In this document: positions 15,480 to 26,783 of the stretch, one piece after another
How the letters are laid out: each line of letters starts with the position of its first letter
Position numbering within the stretch: the first letter of the stretch is position 1
Assembly: GCA_030690365.1 (NCBI GenBank)
Contig: JAUYGX010000024.1
Location: forward strand, 1-64,000
Direction: 5' to 3'
From: Bacteroidales bacterium
Lineage (GTDB): Bacteria; Bacteroidota; Bacteroidia; Bacteroidales; F082
Length of the DNA: 64,000 nt
Translations under genes and position numbers: made by a program
The notes under the pieces: generated by a model
The model's database searches: none
Seen by the model: the letters and a program-made list of their open reading frames with translations, nothing else
Told to the model about the DNA's origin: nothing

Positions 15480-17525
15480 ATGGCTCAAAAACGTAAATAT
15501 TCATTAGATAATACCGACAAAGAAACCCTGAAAAAGTGGTACCAACTGATGACACTTGGAAGGCAGCTGGATGAGAAAGCTCCCAATTATCTGAAGCAGG
15601 CCCTAGGCTGGTCGTACCATGCCCCTTATGCCGGACACGATGGAATACAGTTGGCCATTGGTCAGGTATTTAATAGAAAAACCGACTTTTTGTTCCCCTA
15701 CTATCGTGATATGCTCACGGCCATTTCAGCCGGATTAACAGCCGAAGAAGTCATCCTGAACGGAATTAGCAAGGCAGCAGATCCCGCTTCCGGTGGGCGT
15801 CATATGTCGAACCATTTTGCAAAACCTGAATGGAATATACAAAATGTAAGTTCAGCCACCGGAAACCATACTTTGCATGCTGCCGGTGTTGCCCGATCCA
15901 TAAAATTATATAAGTCGCATGGAGTCGCCATCAGTTCACAGGGTGAATCCTCCACTTCGGAAGGGTATGTTTTTGAGGCCATTAACGGCTCTTCCCGAGA
16001 AAAACTTCCGGTGATCTTCGTTTTTCAGGATAACCAATACGGTATCTCGGTACCTCAACGCGACCAGTCGGCCAACAGAAGAGCTGCCGAAAACTATCGG
16101 GGTATCGCCAACCTGCGCATCATGTATTGCGATGGCAAGAATGTGTTCGATTCGATGAACACCATGGATGCTGCCAGAGCTCATGCGATAGAACATTCGG
16201 AACCGGTGATCGTTCATGCCAACTGTGTGCGGATTCTGTCACACTCAAATAGCGACAAACACGAGCTTTACCGGGATGAAAATGAACGCCACTGTGCGAG
16301 GATGAGCGACCCGCTCACCCGCTTCAGAATCCAATTAATTCACTCCGGTAAGTTTACCGAAGATGAGTTAAACGATCTGGACAAAGAAGCCAAAAAAACG
16401 ATCAGTGCAGCTCACAAAGTGGCACTGGTTTCTCCCGACCCGAATCCCAAATCCATTTACGATTTTGTGTCGCCTGAACCCTATGTTTCCACCAAATATC
16501 CTGAAGGCCTTCACGATGGCACTCAAGGCGAAAAGTTAAAACTCATTCAGGCATTAAATCAAACACTGAAGGCGGAATTCAGGATAAATCCTGATACGTA
16601 TCTATATGGCCAGGACATGGCCAACAAAGACAAAGGCGGGATTTTCAATGTGAGTAAGGGATTGCAGCAGGAATTTGGCGAGAGCCGCATCTTTAACGCC
16701 CCCATTGCAGAAGACTTTATCCTGGGAACGGCCAATGGAATGACCCGTTATAATGATAAAATCAGGGTGGTGGTCGAAGGAGCCGAGTTTGCAGATTATT
16801 TCTGGCCTGCCATGGAACAACTCGTCGACAGTTCACATGATTACTGGCGAAGCAATGGAAAATTTTCACCCAATGTAGTCATCCGGCTGGCTTCGGGCGG
16901 TTATATTGGCGGTGGTTTGTATCACAGTCAGACCATCGAAGGTACCTTGACCACCTTCCCCGGACTGCGGGTGGTATATCCCGCTTACGCGGATGATGCT
17001 GCCGGTTTGTTGCGGACGGCCATCCGCTCGAAAGGATTAACGATTTTTCTTGAACCCAAGGCTCTGTACAACGACCCACTTTCAGAAGCGGTTGTTCCTG
17101 AGGATTTTGAAGTTCCATTCGGGAAGGCACGTGTGCGCCGCGAAGGTAAGGATCTGAGTGTATTTACCTACGGAAATACGCTCCCCATGTGTGTGAGTGC
17201 GGCCAACAAAATAGCTGAAGAAACAGGTAAAGAAATTGAAGTGGTGGATTTGCGATCGCTGCTTCCGCTGGATGAAGAAACTATCCTCAGGTCGGTTGAA
17301 AAAACCAGCAGGGCACTCGTGGTACACGAAGACAAGGTGTTTGCCGGATTTGGGGGCGAAGTTGCCTCTCTGATTACCGAAAAAGCCTTTAAGTTCCTGG
17401 ATGCTCCGGTAAGAAGAGTGGGTTCTACCTTTACACCTGTTGGATTCAACAGAATTTTGGAAAAAGCCATTCTTCCCAATGCGGATAAAATTTTGGTTGT
17501 GATGAAGGAAATGCTGGAATACTAA
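15480..17525 (+). CDS. Thiamine-dependent 2-oxoacid dehydrogenase E1, fused alpha and beta subunits
   Basis: E1 alpha region (YYRDMLTAISAG, GRHMSNHF, SSQGESSTSEGYVFEAIN) followed by E1 beta region (LYGQDMANKDKGGIFNVSKGLQQEFG, GLRVVYPAYADDAAGLLRTAI, EVVDLRSLLPLDEETI). Confidence 0.95.
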   Translation: MAQKRKYSLDNTDKETLKKWYQLMTLGRQLDEKAPNYLKQALGWSYHAPYAGHDGIQLAIGQVFNRKTDFLFPYYRDMLTAISAGLTAEEVILNGISKAADPASGGRHMSNHFAKPEWNIQNVSSATGNHTLHAAGVARSIKLYKSHGVAISSQGESSTSEGYVFEAINGSSREKLPVIFVFQDNQYGISVPQRDQSANRRAAENYRGIANLRIMYCDGKNVFDSMNTMDAARAHAIEHSEPVIVHANCVRILSHSNSDKHELYRDENERHCARMSDPLTRFRIQLIHSGKFTEDELNDLDKEAKKTISAAHKVALVSPDPNPKSIYDFVSPEPYVSTKYPEGLHDGTQGEKLKLIQALNQTLKAEFRINPDTYLYGQDMANKDKGGIFNVSKGLQQEFGESRIFNAPIAEDFILGTANGMTRYNDKIRVVVEGAEFADYFWPAMEQLVDSSHDYWRSNGKFSPNVVIRLASGGYIGGGLYHSQTIEGTLTTFPGLRVVYPAYADDAAGLLRTAIRSKGLTIFLEPKALYNDPLSEAVVPEDFEVPFGKARVRREGKDLSVFTYGNTLPMCVSAANKIAEETGKEIEVVDLRSLLPLDEETILRSVEKTSRALVVHEDKVFAGFGGEVASLITEKAFKFLDAPVRRVGSTFTPVGFNRILEKAILPNADKILVVMKEMLEY

Positions 17526-17544
17526 TTGTTTAATAAAACTCTGA

Positions 17545-17573
17545 AAAAGGCGGATGAAACCGCCTTTTTTTTT
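17545..17573 (+). terminator. Intrinsic terminator after E1 gene
   Basis: AAAGGCGG-ATGAAA-CCGCCTTTTTTTTT. Confidence 0.85.
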
Positions 17574-17899
17574 GTCCAAACCGAAATATAAGATTTAATG
17601 ATTGTGTACATTGCACTCAATTTTGGTAAAAAAATCAAACATTTGGTGACGTTTCTGAAAAATATTTCCCCTGTTAAACTCCCTAAAACTTCTACAAATG
17701 CTTATTCAGAATAATTCTACATTGATATTAATTGAAGGCTAATGAGCATAATATGAAATAAATACGAGACTATTTAGATGGGCTGACTGAAATTTTTGTG
17801 TTTGGGAAAACCCTCAAACGGATTACGATCGTTTAAAATTTGTAATCCATTACATCTACCTGATAACTTTGTCATCCTATAACCAAATTATATTTAAAT

Positions 17900-20215
17900 A
17901 TGAAAAAAACTCTTTTACTCTCTCTTATTTTGATGGTTGCAGGGAGCCTGTTTGCGCAGGTTGCACGTGAATATGTCCTTGTAGAAATTGGTACAGGTAC
18001 GGGATGTGTTTATTGTCCAGGAGCTGCATTAGGTCTTGACGATTTGTATGTAAATGGTGATCCTGTTGCTGGTATCGAATATCATTCCTATAACAGTAGC
18101 GACCCATTTAACACCCCTGAGGCAGCGGCACGTACTTCATACTATGGCATTACCGGTTATCCCACCGCTCAGTTCGACGGTGAATATGCAGAGCATGTGG
18201 GCGGCGATCCATCCAATAGTTTGTATTCCACCTATTTGCCATTTGTGAATGCACGTAGCGTGATACAAAGCCAATTTACCGTAGAACTCTACGGCGACAA
18301 CACCGGAAATAGCTATGATGTCGTGGTTCGCGTAACCAAAGAATCCGAATATAGCGGAACCGATCTGAAAGTAAGATTTGCACTTACCGAGTCGAATGTG
18401 CCCTATAACTGGTACGGATTAACTGACATTGACTTTGCAGAGCGTCTGATGGCACCAGATGAAAATGGTACGGCTGTAAGTTTTGCCAATGTTGGCGACC
18501 AGGTGGATGTAAACCTGAGCTTCACCTTTAATAGCTCCTGGGTAGCTTCCAACTGTGAACTGGTGGCCTGGATTCAGGATGATGCAAATAAATTTGTGTT
18601 GCAGACTACCAAAGTGGAATTGCTCAGTCTACAGCCTGACGTAGCCAGTGCCAATTTTACCCAGAATGTTGAAACCACTTGCGAAGGATCTTCAGTAAGC
18701 TTTACCGACCTGTCTGGCGGTAACATTACATCCTGGAACTGGGTTTTTGAAGGCGGTATCCCAGCCACTTCAACCGATCAGAATCCCGTGGTTACATACA
18801 ATACCGTCGGTGACTATGATGTTTCGCTGGAAGTAAGCGATGGAACCACAACCAGCACTATGGCGCTCTCAAATCTGATCCACATTATCCTTCCTCCGGT
18901 ACAACCCAATGCACCGACAGGAGAAATTTCAGTATGTGCTAACAGCACTTATACCTATTCCGCCCAAGCGGTACCTGTAGCTGACACTTACACATGGAAA
19001 GTAGAGCCTGTTGCGGCAGGAATCATTACAGGAACAGGCACACAAGGAACATTTACTTCCGATGGCAGTTTTGTGGGTGATTACACCATCTCGGTACGCG
19101 CTGATAATTTCTGTGGTAATGGCATCTGGTCGTCACCGCTAAGTTGTACTTTAAATTACACCCCTCAACCTTTCTCTTTATCTGATGGAGGCGGCATCTG
19201 TGCTGGTAGCCAGGGACTGGAAATTACGCAATCAGGATCGGAAACAGGAATTGATTATTTACTGTATTGTGAAGGGAACTATACAGGGACTACCCTGGCC
19301 GGAACGGGAAATGCTTTGAATTTTGGCTTCCAGAATCAGGAAGGAATTTATACCGTTATGGCCCACGCAACACATTGTGATTTGCAAATGTGGGGTACCC
19401 CATGGATTCATGTGCTTCCAATTCCTTCGCAGGCCTCCATACCAACAGGTTCTACAGCAGTTTGTAACGATCAGCAATCCAGCTATTCAACTACCTCACT
19501 CACCAATGCAGAAAGTTATAATTGGCTTTTAGTACCCGCAGAAGCCGGCGAGTTAACGGTGGTGGGTACCGATGTTGATATTGCCTGGGCTTCCACCTTT
19601 AGTGGTGAGGCTCTGTTGTCGGTTGCCGGTGAAAATCAGTGTGGTGTTGGTACATACTCCGATGAGTTGGCCATTCAACTTTCGGATGTTCCCCATCCCG
19701 AGATCGCCGGACCTGTGATGACCTGTGATTTTACAGCCGAAATATACACTGCACCTGACCAATACAATCATATCTACGAGTGGGTAGTTCAGGGTGGTAC
19801 CATTACATCAGGTGATGAAACCAACCAAATTACGGTTATGTGGTCCAATCCCGGAGTTGGTACTGTGAACTTAACACAGACCTCCCCTGAGGATTGCTCG
19901 GGTGTTGCCGAAGAAATTGTGGTAACCATTGATAATTGTACCGCGATTGAAACCAACGCTTTGGGTGAATTAAAGATCTATCCCAATCCGGTGGATAAAG
20001 TACTCAATATTAGTTTGGTGCTAAACAACGAAAATAAGGCTGTTATTTCGGTATTGAACGTCTTTGGACAAGTTGTTGCATCAGAAAATGTCCTTCTTTC
20101 AACCAATGGAACTTTTCTTCAGATAAATACAGCTGAACTTTCTAACGGATATTATATAGTAAAGGTTGAAACTACTCATGGAGTTGTTCTCCAGCAAAAG
20201 TTTGTAAAGCAATAG
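17900..20215 (+). CDS. Omp28-like secreted protein with PKD-type domain and T9SS sorting tail
   Basis: REYVLVEIGTGTGCVYCPGAALGLDDL; PKD segment; C-terminal LKIYPNPVDKVLNISL...NGYYIVKVETTHGVVLQQKFVKQ. Confidence 0.85.
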   Translation: MKKTLLLSLILMVAGSLFAQVAREYVLVEIGTGTGCVYCPGAALGLDDLYVNGDPVAGIEYHSYNSSDPFNTPEAAARTSYYGITGYPTAQFDGEYAEHVGGDPSNSLYSTYLPFVNARSVIQSQFTVELYGDNTGNSYDVVVRVTKESEYSGTDLKVRFALTESNVPYNWYGLTDIDFAERLMAPDENGTAVSFANVGDQVDVNLSFTFNSSWVASNCELVAWIQDDANKFVLQTTKVELLSLQPDVASANFTQNVETTCEGSSVSFTDLSGGNITSWNWVFEGGIPATSTDQNPVVTYNTVGDYDVSLEVSDGTTTSTMALSNLIHIILPPVQPNAPTGEISVCANSTYTYSAQAVPVADTYTWKVEPVAAGIITGTGTQGTFTSDGSFVGDYTISVRADNFCGNGIWSSPLSCTLNYTPQPFSLSDGGGICAGSQGLEITQSGSETGIDYLLYCEGNYTGTTLAGTGNALNFGFQNQEGIYTVMAHATHCDLQMWGTPWIHVLPIPSQASIPTGSTAVCNDQQSSYSTTSLTNAESYNWLLVPAEAGELTVVGTDVDIAWASTFSGEALLSVAGENQCGVGTYSDELAIQLSDVPHPEIAGPVMTCDFTAEIYTAPDQYNHIYEWVVQGGTITSGDETNQITVMWSNPGVGTVNLTQTSPEDCSGVAEEIVVTIDNCTAIETNALGELKIYPNPVDKVLNISLVLNNENKAVISVLNVFGQVVASENVLLSTNGTFLQINTAELSNGYYIVKVETTHGVVLQQKFVKQ

Positions 20216-20236
20216 GTTATCCTATAGTGTTGTATA

Positions 20237-20267
20237 AGCCCCGTCAGTTTTGACGGGGCTTTTTTTA
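20237..20267 (+). terminator. Intrinsic terminator after Omp28-like gene
   Basis: AGCCCCGTCAGTTTTGACGGGGCTTTTTTT. Confidence 0.9.
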
Positions 20268-20275
20268 TGATTTTT

Positions 20276-22792
20276 TTAGAAAGTAAATTGTAAACTAAAC
20301 CTGATCCCGAAAGGAACCACGTTGGGATGATCCAGGTAGGAGAGTCGCCAGATAGCATCTACCCGGATGATTTTAAAAATGTTTTCAACACCTGCACCTG
20401 CTTCAAAATAGGGTTTGGTAAGTGGATACAGTATGTTGTCGGGATGGACAGAATAATTCCTGTTGTTATTATCCAATCCACCTACCAGTCCGGTTACGTA
20501 AGCTACTTCGCGCCATTTTAGCTTCCTGAACAAGGGAATCCTATTAAAGAAATATCCATTAAAGTGGTGCGTAAAAAAAACACTCAGGTATTTATCGCTT
20601 TGAAATTCGTAGTAATTCATGAGGTTGAATGAGGCTTCATCAAAAAAGTAGGTCTCATTTCCTTCGTGCAGTTTTAGCAAAGGATAGGGGAGTGTACCCC
20701 AAATGCGGCCGCCTTCTATACGGAACTTCGACCATCCGAAATTGAATACGTTAAACCAATGACTCACACTCATTTGCAGCTTGGTGTATTCGTAATCGCT
20801 TTTAAAAACGTGCGGAATTCCATAGGCGTACCTGATGTTAAGGATGGGATATTTGGCACCCAGACTGATTCTTTCAAATTCACCCATCGACACCCGCTCT
20901 TTGTAAGCCAGCCGTACATCTATGCCAACCTCGGCAGAAGTAATAGCCGTTTCTTCAGCAATTTTCTGCACCCCGTTATCATCGTAATAATATTCAAATT
21001 TGGCTCCACCCACCGGATACAGGTTGCGGTTTTTCAGGTTGAATTTGGTGCTGAAACCTGTAAAAAATTCGTGTTCGTATGCTAAACTGATTTCCTCAAC
21101 CATCGACAGTTTGTTCGCCGGCTCCCTCCTGAACAGAAAAGCCAGAAAGAAGTCTTCACGGAAAGCATTCTGGCTGGCTCCCAGCTGTTCCAGATCGTAT
21201 CTGAAAGAACCGCTGAGCGCCCGTCGTGGATTTTTATTCAACATATAAAGTACATTTCCACCGTACTTTAACTTGTTGTCGAGGGTGCCATAGGCCATAT
21301 AACCACCCACCATTACCTTGGTGCTGAACGCATTGCTGGTACGTCCGCCAAACCTGAACCGCGTACCTTCCACCGCATTGAAACTCAGCATCGAAGCATA
21401 AGGCCCAATCTCAAATTTTCCTTTCACATAATAACCTGTAAGCACCATTTCGATGATGTCGATGTAGGTTTTAAATTGTGGAATGGTTTTTAAAGTGTCG
21501 ATCATATAATACACGGTACGCTCATCTTTGGTCAGCGTTTCGGGACGATTCTCTGTCCAGAATTCTTCGGATTGTTTTAGTGCATCATCCTCAACAACCA
21601 CGTTAACAGGTGCCTGATAGAACTTGTTTTCTTTGGGTCGATTGACCAGAAAATTCAGGTAGGAGGTTGTTTTTTTTCCAAAAAATCCCAGCGTGGTTTT
21701 GTTGTTTTCAATCAGGTTAAAATCACCAACGGTGCGATCCCGGGTTAAAAGCCAGTGTTCACCATCCACCTGTTCAAAGGTCTTGGTAATCACCAAATCG
21801 TTGACGTAGTTGATGTTGGCATCGTCGGCAATACGCATTTCAATTTCCTTGATGGCGAATGTAGTGTCGTGTACCCAAAAATTCCCGGTAAAGGTGAGTG
21901 TTTGTTTGTGCCTGGGTTTGAACATGATTTTGTAACACCACTTATTTCCAAAATAAGCGCTATCAACCAGATAATACCGATAAAAGGGCAAGCTCCCGTT
22001 GGCGATGGGGCTCACAAAATTTAACTGAAAAATTTCGATAAAATTATCGTAAATATTAGTGTGAAAAAATTCATCTCCAAGCAATTGTACTGCACTCTTG
22101 TTGTTGATGCCACTGATTTTGGTGGCTTTAACCTTTTCGAGGAAGGATCTGGGTTCTTTTTTTACGTAAACATCAGAGAGCGTTTCACTTAAAAAAATAG
22201 GAAGATAGGTTTTTCCGTTTACTGTAGAGGTATCTACATTATCGAAGATAAACTGAAACGGACGGTATATTCTCCTGTTTTTAAGCTTGTCGGTGATGTT
22301 ATTTGCATCGAGTTCTATTTTTGTATAGGCCTCATATTGATAGGCATCCAGGTGATCGGGGTCGTTTTCGGGTTTTCGGTCGATAATTTTTTGTAGGATG
22401 ACCTCTGCCGGATTAACTCCGGGCCGAATTACAACATCCTGAAGTTGAATATTTTGGGAGACCATCAAAAAGTCAATTACCTGAAATTTGCCATGTGCTA
22501 CCGGTTGTGATTTCTTGTAATAGCCTATAAATGAAGCCGCCAAAGTGTCGCCGGGTGTTTTTGTTTCGATGGAATATTTGCCATCAAAATCGCTTGTCAC
22601 TCCAATGGAAGTCCCTTTAAATATAATGTTTACAAAGGGCATAGGCTCGCTTGTGGCACTATCGGTTACTGTTCCCATTATTTTGGTGAGCTGACCAAAA
22701 CCAGGTGAACTAAAAAAGATTCCTGCCAATATCAATATAACCAGAAACGGGCTTTTTATTTTAGGTTGAGTTTGCTGCATATATTTAAACAC
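20276..22792 (-). CDS. DUF5686-like outer membrane protein with N-terminal carboxypeptidase-regulatory-like domain
   Basis: N-terminal IMGTVTDSATSEPMPFVNIIFKGTSIGVTSDFDGKYSIET; long beta-barrel C-terminus ending in aromatic residue (FSLQFTF). Confidence 0.85.
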   Translation of the reverse strand: MFKYMQQTQPKIKSPFLVILILAGIFFSSPGFGQLTKIMGTVTDSATSEPMPFVNIIFKGTSIGVTSDFDGKYSIETKTPGDTLAASFIGYYKKSQPVAHGKFQVIDFLMVSQNIQLQDVVIRPGVNPAEVILQKIIDRKPENDPDHLDAYQYEAYTKIELDANNITDKLKNRRIYRPFQFIFDNVDTSTVNGKTYLPIFLSETLSDVYVKKEPRSFLEKVKATKISGINNKSAVQLLGDEFFHTNIYDNFIEIFQLNFVSPIANGSLPFYRYYLVDSAYFGNKWCYKIMFKPRHKQTLTFTGNFWVHDTTFAIKEIEMRIADDANINYVNDLVITKTFEQVDGEHWLLTRDRTVGDFNLIENNKTTLGFFGKKTTSYLNFLVNRPKENKFYQAPVNVVVEDDALKQSEEFWTENRPETLTKDERTVYYMIDTLKTIPQFKTYIDIIEMVLTGYYVKGKFEIGPYASMLSFNAVEGTRFRFGGRTSNAFSTKVMVGGYMAYGTLDNKLKYGGNVLYMLNKNPRRALSGSFRYDLEQLGASQNAFREDFFLAFLFRREPANKLSMVEEISLAYEHEFFTGFSTKFNLKNRNLYPVGGAKFEYYYDDNGVQKIAEETAITSAEVGIDVRLAYKERVSMGEFERISLGAKYPILNIRYAYGIPHVFKSDYEYTKLQMSVSHWFNVFNFGWSKFRIEGGRIWGTLPYPLLKLHEGNETYFFDEASFNLMNYYEFQSDKYLSVFFTHHFNGYFFNRIPLFRKLKWREVAYVTGLVGGLDNNNRNYSVHPDNILYPLTKPYFEAGAGVENIFKIIRVDAIWRLSYLDHPNVVPFGIRFSLQFTF

Positions 22793-22870
22793 TTAAAGCT
22801 AAAGTAGTGTTGTAGCAGGCAAAAGTAAAGTTTTCGACATATGAAAAGTAAGGACTTGAAAGAATTGTTT

Positions 22871-22903
22871 GCAAAAAAAAACCCGCCAAAGTACAAGGCG
22901 GGT
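22871..22903 (-). terminator. Intrinsic terminator after gyrB
   Basis: Minus strand: ACCCGCC TTGTACTTT GGCGGGT TTTTTTTT. Confidence 0.9.
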
Positions 22904-22925
22904 CAATAAGAATTTTCATTTTAGA

Positions 22926-24893
<1,968 letters not shown>

Positions 24894-25070
24894 TTATCTC
24901 TGACTTTTTTCAGATTTATTAAGGGTGCAAAGTTAACAAAATTTACTTGACCACTGTCACCAAATAGCCGCCTGATTACCGAATTATTAACAGGTGTTAA
25001 TATGCCAAAAATCAGTATATTATAAAGCTTTTACATGTGATGAGAGGCAAAAAAAATGATTAGGTTTTTG

Positions 25071-26783
25071 TTAAAACCGATAGGTTATTCCTCCCATCAC
25101 CTGCCATCCCTGAACCGGATATTGATAATACCTTTGATATTCGTTGTTCAACAGGTTGGTACCACTCAGCCACACCGAAAACTGGTCGCTTAACTGGTAG
25201 TCGACACTCAGGTTTAAGTCTGCATAAGGATCCAGGGTTACGTCGCTGGTTACAAATGAACTCACATCAAGGGCATACCTCTTTCCACTACCAAACAATT
25301 CGGCTTCTACGGTTACTTTTTGCTTAATCAGGACTGATCCTCCCAGTTGAAATTGGGTCAAGGATTTATGATAAGGCTGATCGAGCGAATCCAGGGAATA
25401 GGAGTGGAGCTGAGCTCCGACCCATAGTTTTACTGTTTTTTGAACGGTATAGGTTACCTGGGCATCCAGTGAAACGCGGCTGCCATTGTCGAATATGGTA
25501 ATAAATTTGTTTTGAATATAAGGTGAAATATAGCCCTGATCCAACTGTGGCTCGTTGATGAAAAAATACATGTTATTGAATTTTTTCCAGGTGCCTTGTA
25601 TGCTATAGTTTACTTTATGGGCAATGTTGCCTCTAAAACCTCCAAACACCCGCATGCCATGGTCCCAATCAAGGTTGGTTTCGGGATTTAACCAGGGATT
25701 CACGGTTGTTAATTTTTTGTAACCCTGATACTCAACATCGCCATCAATTCCTGCGAATGCAGTAAGCGACTCATCAATTAAATTGGCCGATGCATGCAGT
25801 ATAGGATAGAAATAAAAATCGAACGAGCTGGCATTTAGGAAATTAAAATTGAGTCCGGCGTTGAAGTTGAATATCCCGTAATTTCCTTTAAAGTAAGGAG
25901 TTACTGTAATAAGTGTGGAATTATTTGTAACGATACTGTTTTTTGCACCGTAGTAGGTAACATTTCCCTTTACACCCAGGTGTTGATAATTCAGTAATTC
26001 GGTCAGTGCGTATTCCTTGTAAGCGTTAAACGTGAGGTTGGCATTGGTTTCAGTGGTTTTGAATTTATCGAAATAGTAACCGGTCTCCAGGTTGACCTCA
26101 TGATGCAGTTTTTTGTTGCTTTTGTAGTTACTGGTCAATCCCACATTGGCTTCCACCATGTTAAAGTTCTGTTTTAACTGATCTATCGTATAGTCTGCAT
26201 TTGGAAAATCATCTGGCTTAAAGCCATAGTACCGATTGGTGTTTAACTGATATTTTATGCCTGTTTTGAGTAAATGGTTGCTCAGGAATTTGGTATAATC
26301 CACATCAAAACCACTTTTGCTATAAGGACTTTTTTGGTAACCTTTAATGTTACTAAAAGTTGAGATGTGGTGAACATGTGCATTTAACCGGTACTGATTG
26401 CGCTGACCATGAGAGTGAAAGAACTCAAAATAGGGTGTGAGCAGGCTTCCCAGTCCGGCCAAAAGAATATTATCAAATGTTGTTTCACGTTTTCCCGGAT
26501 TCAGGGTCACCGGCGTGATGGGATCGCTGACAATTTCGGTAGGTTGAACAATATCCAGTGCCTCGAAATTGTATGTTGGTTTTTCCTCGGACGGACTTAG
26601 CTCGGTAACAGGCTGCAAATTGATTTTAAAAGCCTCGTTGATGGAAGGATCGAATGAGCCAATAATGGTTACTTCTTCCTTATGGGTAATGTCTTTGGCG
26701 CCCTGCTGTCCCAATACACACATGGGCAAAAACAGGGTAGCCACAAGCAACTTCTGTAATGAATTAATTGGTCTTATTGTCAT
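25071..26783 (-). CDS. Outer-membrane beta-barrel protein resembling a TonB-dependent receptor barrel without plug
   Basis: Signal peptide, beta-strand-rich, C-terminal QRYYQYPVQGWQVMGGITYRF; start assigned to internal ATG MTIRPINSLQKLL. Confidence 0.7.
   Translation of the reverse strand: MTIRPINSLQKLLVATLFLPMCVLGQQGAKDITHKEEVTIIGSFDPSINEAFKINLQPVTELSPSEEKPTYNFEALDIVQPTEIVSDPITPVTLNPGKRETTFDNILLAGLGSLLTPYFEFFHSHGQRNQYRLNAHVHHISTFSNIKGYQKSPYSKSGFDVDYTKFLSNHLLKTGIKYQLNTNRYYGFKPDDFPNADYTIDQLKQNFNMVEANVGLTSNYKSNKKLHHEVNLETGYYFDKFKTTETNANLTFNAYKEYALTELLNYQHLGVKGNVTYYGAKNSIVTNNSTLITVTPYFKGNYGIFNFNAGLNFNFLNASSFDFYFYPILHASANLIDESLTAFAGIDGDVEYQGYKKLTTVNPWLNPETNLDWDHGMRVFGGFRGNIAHKVNYSIQGTWKKFNNMYFFINEPQLDQGYISPYIQNKFITIFDNGSRVSLDAQVTYTVQKTVKLWVGAQLHSYSLDSLDQPYHKSLTQFQLGGSVLIKQKVTVEAELFGSGKRYALDVSSFVTSDVTLDPYADLNLSVDYQLSDQFSVWLSGTNLLNNEYQRYYQYPVQGWQVMGGITYRF

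Noticed and set aside
17082-17579. 165-aa minus-strand ORF
   Set aside because: Antisense to the E1 beta region and terminator; shadow ORF.
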